From NCBI GenBank assembly GCA_014523695.1, contig JAATVS010000381.1:1-10773 (forward strand): a stretch of DNA of 10,773 nucleotides, read 5' to 3'. The notes beneath the pieces were generated by a model, which had not been told where the DNA came from, made no database searches, and worked only from the letters and a program-made list of their open reading frames with translations. This document shows, piece after piece, positions 1 through 6,357 of the stretch (positions are counted from its first letter, which is position 1; each line of letters opens with the position of its first letter). This DNA is from Nitrososphaerales archaeon TH5895. GTDB lineage: Archaea; Thermoproteota; Nitrososphaeria; Nitrososphaerales; Nitrososphaeraceae. The translations under genes were made by a program, and so were the position numbers.

Positions 1-300
1 TGTATAGATGCCATCGTATCCTACTATACTTTTTGCAATAACCTACTCTTAAAGTAACTGTATACTCTGTGGTACGGGGATTTCAAGCTGAACTAGATGC
101 CTTAGATCTATTCGACTGTGTTGGATGTCTTCAAAGGAAGAAGCGCAACAGTCTGAAAAAGTGCAAAATTTTCTGTTTTCCTCTATATTAGAGATCTGTT
201 AGTTGTTTGCTTTTAATGTGATAAATATCTCATAAACACCACTTACAAAAAATGGCAAAATAAATACTATATATACACTATCTAATGATTAAGAAAATTT
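1..300. other. Intergenic stretch with no convincing gene
   Basis: AT-rich DNA beyond the 3' end of the HMG-CoA synthase gene. The only coding-like item is a plus-strand frame at 69-191 (GTG start, 40 codons, TAG stop). It carries two cysteine pairs (CVGC, and CKIFC near the C-terminus) separated by a lysine/arginine-rich stretch. That spacing could suggest a tiny zinc-ribbon-like peptide, but I see no good ribosome-binding site or clear TATA element for it and cannot support it as a gene. Confidence 0.4.
247..252 (-). terminator. Putative T-run terminator of mvaS
   Basis: On the minus strand, about 50 nt after the mvaS stop codon, there is a run of six T residues followed by further T-rich sequence. 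Archaeal termination commonly needs only a U-rich run, so this is a plausible 3' end. No stem-loop precedes it. Confidence 0.35.
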
Positions 301-1701
301 TTAATTTGTATAAGCATATTCCCTTAACCCAGCTTTTGCAGTCAATTTTCCTCCTATTCTGACTAATACAAATTCCTTGTTGCTATGATTGATAGAATCA
401 AACAAACCCCTTCCTATTCCTCGGTGCAGCCCTTCGTATTCCTCCATCGAGAGTTTCATTCTCGTGCCTATCTCTTCTTCCAGATTCATTGAAGTTACTA
501 TTTCCTTATAAGGAGGTTGAATTACCCCGCTGAAAACCATCGCGCTGCTACCACTCCCATACGATCCAAAGCCTACCCTTTTGCCATCCAAATCAGTTCC
601 TTTTTTATACTCGTATTCTAACGAACTCCTGAAACCCATATACATCGAGGCCGTGTACAGATTGCCTATTAATTCGGAAGCCTTCAAAGAACTCGCCATC
701 TTCTTTTCATAGGCCTCGTGGTAAAGGGCTGTCTGCATAAAGAGTCTCCGGAACTTCTCATCTGCTTTCATAAATTCTGTATCCGCCAGGATAGATTCAA
801 TGGTTCCCCTAGGATCTTTTGGATAAGGTTCTTCTAATCCTATCTCGTTAATGACTTCTTTCCATCTGGGAAGGTTTCTCCACTCGTGTCTTAAGAGATA
901 CGCCAACGCCTTCTCGCCCATCCGTCCATATGGTAAATGAACACTGATCAGATCGATATGATCAGTAATTGATTCTCCATCCTTTAGATCAATTAATTCA
1001 TACTTCAATGCTTTCTCTTTATAACTGTCAAAGGCCTTCCTGACCTGTATAAGATATAACAGATTTGAATAAGTCCCATTAACTAAAGGCGTTTCTTTTC
1101 CAAATGGTCGGTAAAAATCATACTCATTACTGATGATGGTCGATGTCACTTTTTGATCGAAGGCCAATAACCTAGGATTATCCTTGATCAGCATTGCCAC
1201 TGCACCAGCTCCCTGCGTGTATTCAGCTGTCGAACCAAGATCGTACTTGGCAATATCGCTCACAATCACAATTGCTGCTTTATCGTTATTTTCTTCAGCA
1301 CGTATCCAATTAGCATTATCATATAGAGCGTAAGATCCGCTTACACACGCAAATTTGCATTCGATCCCTCCTGCGTGCTCAAAAGAACCTTTACCATAAA
1401 CTTGCTCCAGCATCCCGATCACAAACGAATTCATTGCTTTTGACTCATCAAGTGCTGATTCCGTTGCTACATACATTCTCCCTATATCTTGGGGTTGCAA
1501 ATCATTCTTCTCCATTAATGTTAAGCATGCATTGGCCGCCATACAGGCCGGATCTTGATTAACATCAACAATAGCCATTTTCCTAATCCCTATACCGTAT
1601 TCTAGCTTCTGTGGGTCTATGCCCCTCGCCTCCGCAAAGTCTTTACAATCTACATAGAGCTTAGGAACGTAGATAGCCAGATCATCGATTCCTACTGGCA
1701 T
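301..1701 (-). CDS. mvaS: Hydroxymethylglutaryl-CoA synthase, long bacterial/eukaryotic-like type
   Basis: This enzyme condenses acetyl-CoA with acetoacetyl-CoA to give HMG-CoA, the first committed intermediate of the mevalonate pathway that supplies archaeal lipid and quinone isoprenoids; it is cytosolic. The 466-residue protein has the thiolase-fold triad of the family: general-base Glu81 in VATESALDESKA, nucleophile Cys119 in ECKFACVSGSYAL, and His255 in SVHLPYGRMGEKA, matching Glu79/Cys111/His233 of the Staphylococcus aureus enzyme. The C-terminal half holds IGNLYTASMY (residues 344-353) and GSYGSGSSA (379-387). The ATG start fits the family N-terminus (GIDDLAIYVPKLYVD). At about 466 residues it resembles eukaryotic and S. 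aureus-like enzymes rather than the roughly 350-residue enzyme typical of many archaea. It lies 154 nt downstream of mqnC on the same strand and has its own AT-rich promoter region. No HMG-CoA reductase or thiolase gene is next to it. Confidence 0.93.
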   Translation of the reverse strand: MPVGIDDLAIYVPKLYVDCKDFAEARGIDPQKLEYGIGIRKMAIVDVNQDPACMAANACLTLMEKNDLQPQDIGRMYVATESALDESKAMNSFVIGMLEQVYGKGSFEHAGGIECKFACVSGSYALYDNANWIRAEENNDKAAIVIVSDIAKYDLGSTAEYTQGAGAVAMLIKDNPRLLAFDQKVTSTIISNEYDFYRPFGKETPLVNGTYSNLLYLIQVRKAFDSYKEKALKYELIDLKDGESITDHIDLISVHLPYGRMGEKALAYLLRHEWRNLPRWKEVINEIGLEEPYPKDPRGTIESILADTEFMKADEKFRRLFMQTALYHEAYEKKMASSLKASELIGNLYTASMYMGFRSSLEYEYKKGTDLDGKRVGFGSYGSGSSAMVFSGVIQPPYKEIVTSMNLEEEIGTRMKLSMEEYEGLHRGIGRGLFDSINHSNKEFVLVRIGGKLTAKAGLREYAYTN

Positions 1702-1715
1702 TATGATAACAAATG

Positions 1716-1735
1716 GTATTTATAGACAATTTAAA
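1716..1735 (-). promoter_or_regulatory. AT-rich promoter elements upstream of mvaS
   Basis: Reading the minus strand, TTTAAATT (centre about 31 nt before the ATG) and CTATAAATA (centre about 20 nt before it) are both TATA-like. The first would place transcription initiation about 5 nt upstream of the ATG, giving a nearly leaderless mRNA. Which one is used cannot be decided from sequence. A further TATA-like element (CTATAAAAAAA on minus) lies near 1794-1804. Confidence 0.4.
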
Positions 1736-1823
1736 GGTACTTCTAAGCTTATTTGACCAGTTGTTCTAACTCTATTGACTCTCCTTTGCATGTGTTTTTT
1801 TATAGTTTACAACTTACAATTAT

Positions 1824-1855
1824 GTTGCCGGGTTCTTGACAAGGGAACGGCCAAC
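1824..1855 (-). repeat. Imperfect dyad immediately after the mqnC stop codon
   Basis: GTTG..CCG..TTC on the left arm (1824-1835) pairs with GAA..CGG..CAAC on the right arm (1845-1855), with small bulges and a loop of about 9 nt. The right arm abuts the mqnC TGA. In mqnC mRNA it would form a stem in the first 30 nt of the 3' UTR. There is no following T-run on the minus strand, so it is not a bacterial-type terminator; it may stabilise or process the transcript end. Confidence 0.3.
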
Positions 1856-2995
1856 TCAAAAGTACCTAATTATATTATAGTAGTTGTCTCTTTCACATGG
1901 TCTATACCCTATCTGCCTTATGGACTCTATTATCTTGCTCGCTGATAATTCTGTTGACCTTGCCCCTGTAGCACTAACAACCTCTTCTCCTATCAACGTC
2001 CCTCCGAAATCATCTGCTCCATAATTCAAGGCCAGTTGAGCCATACCTACACCGTTGGTTAACCATGAAGACTGCAAATGATCAATCAAACCGTAGAAGA
2101 CTATCCTAGAGATTGCGATCATTTTTAGAAGCCCTAATCCCCCTGAAGGGTATCTTACAGTACCGTCAGATTGCATTTCAGTTTTATTGGGTTCAAAACT
2201 CCAGGGTATGAATGACATAAAACCATGCGTTTTTTCCTGCAATCTCGCGATTAGGAGTAGATGATTCGCCCTCTGTTCAGTTGTCTCAACTGTGCCGTAC
2301 ATCATTGTAGCGGAGGACCTAATGTCCAAGCTATGAGCTTCCTCCATGATTCTCAACCATTCGTGGGTCTTAATTTTCAACGGACTTATTGCTGATTTTA
2401 CGTCATCGTCAAGTATCTCTGCACCGGCACCGGGAAGTGAATCAAGTCCAGCCAGCTTTAATCGACGAAGGATTTCTTTTGTGGTGCTCCTCTCTACTCT
2501 CGCTATCATATCTATTTCGGATGCAGAAAGGCCGTGGATACCAATCTCAGGATACCGCTTTTTTATTTCTCTGAATACTTCTTCATAGTACTCGATCCTA
2601 AGATTTGGATTGTGACCACCTTGAATAAGAATTTGAGTGATGCCATACGCCTCCTTAGCCCTAACTACACGCTCAAGTACCTGTTTTAGAGAGAGTGTGT
2701 ATGATTCAGAATGACCTGGAGGTCTATAGAATGCACAGAATTTGCAATACGTCACACAGACGTTAGTATAATTGAGTATTATATTATTAACAAAGCTTGC
2801 ATCGTTCCCAAATAATTTATTGCGCAAATGATTGGCAGATATACCAAGAGAATAAATATCGTCAGATTCCAAAAGTCTAAGGCAATCGCTCAAGTTAAGG
2901 CGACTCCCATTTAGAACGTTATATACAATATCTGAAATATCTGACTTGTTGATCAAGTTCTGAGCAAATGCAGCCAAGCTATTCACTATATACAA
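1856..2995 (-). CDS. mqnC: Cyclic dehypoxanthine futalosine synthase (radical SAM)
   Basis: MqnC cyclises dehypoxanthine futalosine to the cyclic spiro product in the futalosine route to menaquinone, using a [4Fe-4S] cluster and SAM. The 379-residue protein has the cluster motif with Cys80, Cys84 and Cys87 (CxxxCxxC) after ILNYTNV, then IQGGHNPN (125-132), SLPGAGAEILDD (186-197) and MMYGTVET (231-238). The pieces FIPWSFEPNKTEM (262-274) and QSSWLTNGVGMAQLALNYGADDFGGT (308-333, key residues Trp, Gly-Ala-Asp-Asp-Phe) separate MqnC from MqnE and from F420-pathway CofH/CofG, which share the fold. The start is TTG; no ATG or GTG lies upstream before an in-frame TAA at 3020-3022, and a TATA-like box 26 nt upstream favours a leaderless TTG start. 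It is divergent from mqnE, its likely ancient paralogue and pathway partner. Confidence 0.9.
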   Translation of the reverse strand: MYIVNSLAAFAQNLINKSDISDIVYNVLNGSRLNLSDCLRLLESDDIYSLGISANHLRNKLFGNDASFVNNIILNYTNVCVTYCKFCAFYRPPGHSESYTLSLKQVLERVVRAKEAYGITQILIQGGHNPNLRIEYYEEVFREIKKRYPEIGIHGLSASEIDMIARVERSTTKEILRRLKLAGLDSLPGAGAEILDDDVKSAISPLKIKTHEWLRIMEEAHSLDIRSSATMMYGTVETTEQRANHLLLIARLQEKTHGFMSFIPWSFEPNKTEMQSDGTVRYPSGGLGLLKMIAISRIVFYGLIDHLQSSWLTNGVGMAQLALNYGADDFGGTLIGEEVVSATGARSTELSASKIIESIRQIGYRPCERDNYYNIIRYF

Positions 2996-3016
2996 TGATA
3001 TGTGGATAAATGATGC

Positions 3017-3024
3017 TATTTATT
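3017..3024 (-). promoter_or_regulatory. TATA-like box of mqnC
   Basis: AATAAATA on the minus strand is centred about 26 nt before the TTG start codon of mqnC. That is the usual archaeal TATA-to-transcription-start distance, so the mRNA would begin at or beside the start codon. Confidence 0.5.
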
Positions 3025-3133
3025 CGTTACAAGCCTCGATTTGACGATTCACGAAATGAAATACCATTGTCTCAATTATCTTTTTCTGCTGTCCGCCTAA
3101 TTCGGGGTATGCCTGAAATACTTTAGAATCCAA
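3020..3133 (-). other. Possible small ORF between mqnE and mqnC
   Basis: A minus-strand frame opens with TTG at 3133 directly after an in-frame TAG and runs 37 codons to TAA at 3020-3022, ending about 25 nt before mqnC and in the same frame. The peptide looks protein-like (FQAYPELGGQQKKIIE, then a hydrophobic-aromatic stretch and a polar tail). The same frame continues upstream of the TAG but then overlaps the mqnE 5' end. It could be a short leader peptide, the degraded C-terminus of something, or chance. I do not recognise it. Confidence 0.25.
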
Positions 3134-3252
3134 CTAATGCATCCACACTCTAAGTCTACCTTTTAGATCAATTTCTGAAAAATGCAAAAAGAAGACATGA
3201 GAATTGTCTGAGCAATCTTTTGTCCCTATTTGAAAGCTGATTATTGCATAGG

Positions 3253-3260
3253 TTTTATAT
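3253..3260 (+). promoter_or_regulatory. TATA-like element upstream of mqnE
   Basis: TTTTATAT is centred about 20 nt before the ATG at 3277. This is a little closer than the usual 26 nt, so either initiation is unusual or another AT-rich stretch (near 3237-3246) is used. Its position downstream of the possible TTG start at 3244 argues against that earlier start. Confidence 0.35.
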
Positions 3261-3276
3261 TGATATTCGCAGAGAT

Positions 3277-4389
3277 ATGTCAGATAGATTGCTACAAGGT
3301 ATTGAAAGAGTAACCCCTGCACTCGAGAAGGCGATGGCAGGCGAAGAATTGTCATATGATGATGGAATGCAACTCATGAGAGAAGAGAACCTATTCTTAC
3401 TGGGAGCAGCCGCAGATAGCTTGCGTAAAAAAAATAGCGGAAATACGGTAACATTCGTTTGTTCGTACTATCTCAATTATACGAATATCTGTGCAGCAAG
3501 TTGTCCATTATGTGCTTTCTATAGAAAGGGTCAAGAAGCAGACGCTTACACGCTTACCACCGAGCAACTCCTCGCAAGGGCGAGGATAGCAGTGAACGAT
3601 TTGGGAGCCACAGAATTGCACATAGTTGGAGGGTTTCATCCGAAATTGGGGCTTGATTACTATGAACGTATGATCATTTCCATTAAGAAGGAATTCCCTC
3701 ATGTATGCATAAAAGCACTCACGCCAGCTGAAATCTTCTTCATATCCAAGCTAACCAGAAATTCCGTAAAGGAGGTACTAAGTAGATTGAAAGATTCCGG
3801 ACTAGACGCATTACCAGGGGGAGGTGCAGAAATTTTCCACGAGCAATCAAGAAATTTGATTGTAAGAGGTAAATGTTCAGGAGAGGAATGGCTTGATACC
3901 GCTCGTCAAGCTCACGAAATAGGGCTAAGGAGCAATTGTACGATGCTCTTTGGCCACATAGAGAAACCTGAACACATTGTAGATCACATTATTAGGATCC
4001 GAGAGTTAAACAAGGATACTAACGGCTTCACTACGTTCATCCCACTAAAATTTAGCCTAGAAAATACTGAATTGGAGCAGAAGCATATGATTCAAAGAGA
4101 AAGTCCATCGACATATGACCTGAGAGTTATTGCGGTCTCAAGGATCCTATTATCGGACGTACTAAACAATATCTCTGTATATTGGATAGCACTTGGAAAG
4201 AAGCTCGCTCAAGTTGCTCTTCATTACGGTGGCAACGATTTAGTCGGGACAGCGTTTTCAGAGGAGATATTCAAAGCAACAGGAAAGCACAATGTAACTT
4301 CAACTGAGGAGCTGATTAATCTAATTAATGAGATTAACAGACAACCTGCTCAACGAGATACATTTTTCAACGTTCTCAGACGTTTTTAA
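3277..4389 (+). CDS. mqnE: Aminofutalosine synthase (radical SAM)
   Basis: MqnE joins the 5'-deoxyadenosyl radical to 3-[(1-carboxyvinyl)oxy]benzoate to make aminofutalosine, the second step of the futalosine menaquinone pathway. From the ATG the protein has 370 residues. The radical-SAM cysteines are at 72, 76 and 79 (CAASCPLC) after YYLNYTNI, followed by VGGFHP, ALTPAEIFF, DALPGGGAEIF and MLFGHIEKPEHIVDHI; the last two, with FIPLKF, are typical of MqnE rather than MqnC. A TTG at 3244 in the same frame would add 11 residues. I prefer ATG 3277 because a TATA-like element lies inside that extension and family members usually begin about 23 residues before the GExLS motif. It is divergent from mqnC and convergent with mqnD, so the three pathway genes are not one operon. 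The C-terminus (QRDTFFNVLRRF) mirrors that of the neighbouring MqnC (ERDNYYNIIRYF). Confidence 0.9.
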   Translation: MSDRLLQGIERVTPALEKAMAGEELSYDDGMQLMREENLFLLGAAADSLRKKNSGNTVTFVCSYYLNYTNICAASCPLCAFYRKGQEADAYTLTTEQLLARARIAVNDLGATELHIVGGFHPKLGLDYYERMIISIKKEFPHVCIKALTPAEIFFISKLTRNSVKEVLSRLKDSGLDALPGGGAEIFHEQSRNLIVRGKCSGEEWLDTARQAHEIGLRSNCTMLFGHIEKPEHIVDHIIRIRELNKDTNGFTTFIPLKFSLENTELEQKHMIQRESPSTYDLRVIAVSRILLSDVLNNISVYWIALGKKLAQVALHYGGNDLVGTAFSEEIFKATGKHNVTSTEELINLINEINRQPAQRDTFFNVLRRF

Positions 4390-4393
4390 TTAG

Positions 4394-4409
4394 TTTTTGA
4401 TAACTTTTT
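4394..4409 (+). terminator. T-run terminator of mqnE
   Basis: Two runs of five T residues start 5 and 16 nt after the mqnE stop codon, in the 90-nt gap to the convergent mqnD. This is a typical archaeal U-rich terminator. Confidence 0.5.
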
Positions 4410-4479
4410 ACTACATTTATGAGATCTTGAAGTGGTATTCATATAACCAGCTAAATATCCTTACACTTGAGAATCCTCT

Positions 4480-5313
4480 CTATACTTTGATCACACTTGA
4501 AATATTTTCCTTCAATATTCCTTTATCTGATGCCAACTTAAACATTTTCTTAATAGATGTAAGACCTTCGGTTCCCATATCTACTGTCAACTTGTTTACG
4601 TACATACGTATGAATTTGCCGATCACGGCTCTGGCCTGACCTCTGCTATACGTCATAGCATAGTCCAATGCGTCATCAAAATGGTTAAGCCCGTATAAGA
4701 TAGAACTTTTAAACAACTTCTCAAATTCTTGTATCTGGAAGTCAGACATGGTTTCTGAACTGGCCACGTTTATTCCAAGTGGAACTGCAAGACCATTAGT
4801 GAGAACATTCCACCAATTTCCCAGGTCTAGGACCTTTAAAAGACCAAGTGTCTCATAAGTTATCTGCCCTTCATGAATTACTAAACCAGCTTCCACCTCT
4901 CCATCCCTTACAGCTGTTGGTATCATGTGAAAGGGCATCTGGATGTCAGGGTAGTTCCCTAGCGCAATCCTTGAAATCAGGTATGCTGAGGTCATTCTCC
5001 CGGGTACGGCAATCTTGGTGTGGCCAAGTTCAGAAATCGTAAATCTTTTCTTGGAAATAATTACTGGACCATAATTAAGCCCAAAACTGGCACCACAGGA
5101 CAAAATCACATAATTTCTCAGGTATGCATATGCATGTGCTGAGATCGCTGTGACGTCAAGTTCATGGTGCAATGCCCTCTTGTTAAGGGTTTCAATATCC
5201 TCTATTACGTGTTTGATCTCAAATACAGGATTATTCACCTTGCCTGATGCAATTCCATAAAACATGAATGCGTCATCAGCGTCGGGAGTATGACCTAATC
5301 TTAATTCAACCAC
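4480..5313 (-). CDS. mqnD: 1,4-dihydroxy-6-naphthoate synthase
   Basis: MqnD converts cyclic dehypoxanthine futalosine to 1,4-dihydroxy-6-naphthoate, the ring precursor of menaquinone. The 277-residue protein has the periplasmic-binding-protein-like fold of the family without a signal peptide. It begins RLGHTPDADDAFMFYGI (5-21), then has DVTAISAHAYAYL (53-65), CGASFGLNYGPVII (73-86), VPGRMTSAYL (103-112) and VIHEGQITY (145-153); His147 there corresponds to the active-site histidine of the Thermus enzyme. MqnA shares the fold, but the GHTPDADDAFMF and IHEGQ motifs point to MqnD. The start is GTG, with a TATA box about 26 nt upstream, so the mRNA is probably leaderless. It is convergent with mqnE. 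Confidence 0.93.
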   Translation of the reverse strand: MVELRLGHTPDADDAFMFYGIASGKVNNPVFEIKHVIEDIETLNKRALHHELDVTAISAHAYAYLRNYVILSCGASFGLNYGPVIISKKRFTISELGHTKIAVPGRMTSAYLISRIALGNYPDIQMPFHMIPTAVRDGEVEAGLVIHEGQITYETLGLLKVLDLGNWWNVLTNGLAVPLGINVASSETMSDFQIQEFEKLFKSSILYGLNHFDDALDYAMTYSRGQARAVIGKFIRMYVNKLTVDMGTEGLTSIKKMFKLASDKGILKENISSVIKV

Positions 5314-5334
5314 ATAACGTTGATTGTATCAGAG

Positions 5335-5344
5335 TCATATATGC
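5335..5344 (-). promoter_or_regulatory. TATA box of mqnD with BRE-like upstream purines
   Basis: On the minus strand GGAGAA is followed by GCATATATGA, whose centre is about 26 nt before the GTG start codon of mqnD. The spacing and the purine-rich upstream bases fit an archaeal BRE/TATA promoter driving a leaderless mRNA. Confidence 0.6.
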
Positions 5345-5418
5345 TTCTCCTTACCATATTCCAGTGTTCGGAAAAATATTACATGCTACTTTCATCGTAC
5401 GATGGCGATTTTACCGAA

Positions 5419-5457
5419 TTGGGTAGTAGAATAAGGTAATATAACCGTCTTACCCAA
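5419..5457. repeat. Inverted repeat between mqnD and the cyclase remnant
   Basis: TTGGGTA (5419-5425) and TACCCAA (5451-5457) are perfect 7-bp arms around a 25-nt interior that itself contains a short GGT/ACC dyad. It lies upstream of both mqnD (minus) and the cyclase pseudogene (plus). It might be an operator, or the relic of one belonging to the dead gene. Confidence 0.3.
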
Positions 5458-5499
5458 CTAGTAGCAAATACCTTGACGGGTAGTGATTCAGATTATGGA

Positions 5500-6209
5500 T
5501 TGGAAAATCCTCAATTCATCGGTAGTAATACAGAAACCCTTGTCACTCAAACTTAAAGTCGGGTTTGGAAAGCTTTAAAGAGATTATACGAATATGACTC
5601 TATCTTCGAAGATGGTAAGGGATATCTTATCTTCTTAATCATGCCAGTTCCAAAGTACGAGTCAAAATTATGTATGTCGACCTAGTTGGGTTCATACGAA
5701 TATGAGCATGACCTTGCCAAGTCGACAAACTCGTTACCATTATACGAGCGTTTTCCTACGAAGCGACCTCTATAATCCAGACCCATAGAGGGTACGTATT
5801 AAAGTACGTTAGTGATGCCGTTATTGCATTTTTTCCTTCAAGTTCTGATAGGATATTGCATGCAAAAATTCGGTTAAATGTGCTCGGTCGATCTCGAGTG
5901 TGATTAAAAATGGAATTAACCTAATATTGAATCAATATGATTACTCTGAGTTCTGCGTAAAAAGGCATTGACGAAGGAGAGAATGTAGTTGTACTTTATG
6001 GACAAGACAAAAGTTCTTCGATCGACATCCTTGGATATTGCATAAGCATAACCTCTAAGATAACCGCCATTACCGAAGCCGATCAAATTACAGTTGGTAA
6101 GGATGTGTATTTTGCATCAGACAATGAATTTAGAAATAAGTTTTCTCAGATTACATCACAGGTTGAAGACTGGAAGTACACAAACAGAACAACAGGAAAT
6201 CTATACTAG
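5500..6209 (+). pseudogene. Decayed class III adenylate/guanylate cyclase
   Basis: No frame is open across this kilobase, but a class III nucleotidyl cyclase can be read by switching frames. N-terminal part, 5500-5669: VWKALKRLYEYDSIF, then MPVPKYESK, with an in-frame TAA at 5554. Next MYVDLVG from 5670 (the first metal-binding Asp is in VDLVG), a frame change to NMSMTLP (5699-5719), then a one-base insertion back to VDKLVTIIRAFSYE and KYVSDAVIAFFPS (5721-5830). In that last motif the usual Gly before the second metal-binding Asp is Ser. A TGA at 5901 ends that frame; VIKNGI and NQYDYSEF follow in another frame. About two bases are lost near 5963, then GIDEGENVVVLYGQDKSS, DILGYCISITSKITAI and EDWKYTNRTTGNLY run to TAG at 6207. 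With at least five frame changes the gene cannot make cAMP/cGMP. Similar intact proteins are, from memory, numerous in Nitrososphaerales. Confidence 0.85.
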
Positions 6210-6299
6210 CTCTTCGCTATGTCCTATCTATCAGTAATAACGTCTGGGCTATCCACATATTCCTGCCTGCTTTCCAAGTTAGTCTAGAATAGCTCATAG

Positions 6300-6325
6300 T
6301 CAATTCACGCAATTGAATTATAAGT
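6300..6325 (+). promoter_or_regulatory. Inverted repeat abutting a TATA-like box
   Basis: TCAATT (6300-6305) and AATTGA (6311-6316) form a perfect 6-bp inverted repeat with a 5-nt spacer. It is followed directly by ATTATAAGT (6317-6325), a TATA-like box whose centre is about 36 nt before ATG 6358, predicting an mRNA leader of about 10 nt. The dyad sits where BRE contacts would be, a good place for a repressor or activator. The same arms recur upstream of phaC. Confidence 0.4.
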
Positions 6326-6357
6326 ATCTAAAGCGAAATAACATCCTCGAACATATA

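Noticed and set aside
69..191. 40-codon frame with CxxC-type cysteines
   Set aside because: Zinc-ribbon-like spacing is suggestive, but there is no convincing promoter or start signal and the cysteine pairs are irregular.
2346..2588. Plus-strand frames of 61-80 codons inside mqnC
   Set aside because: They lie wholly antisense to a well-identified radical SAM gene and their composition looks non-protein-like.
3134..3355. 73-codon minus-strand frame overlapping the start of mqnE
   Set aside because: Most of it is antisense to the mqnE 5' end and promoter and it has no family resemblance; treated as a shadow.
1856..4389. The two radical SAM genes as F420-pathway cofG/cofH
   Set aside because: They share the fold, but the FIPWSFEPNKTE/GADDFGG motifs (MqnC), the PGGGAEIF/FGHIE/FIPLKF motifs (MqnE) and the adjacent mqnD make the menaquinone assignment much stronger.
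4397..4639. 80-codon plus-strand frame across the end of mqnD
   Set aside because: Antisense to the MqnD C-terminus and to the mqnE terminator; the Ile/Leu-rich translation reflects AT-rich DNA.
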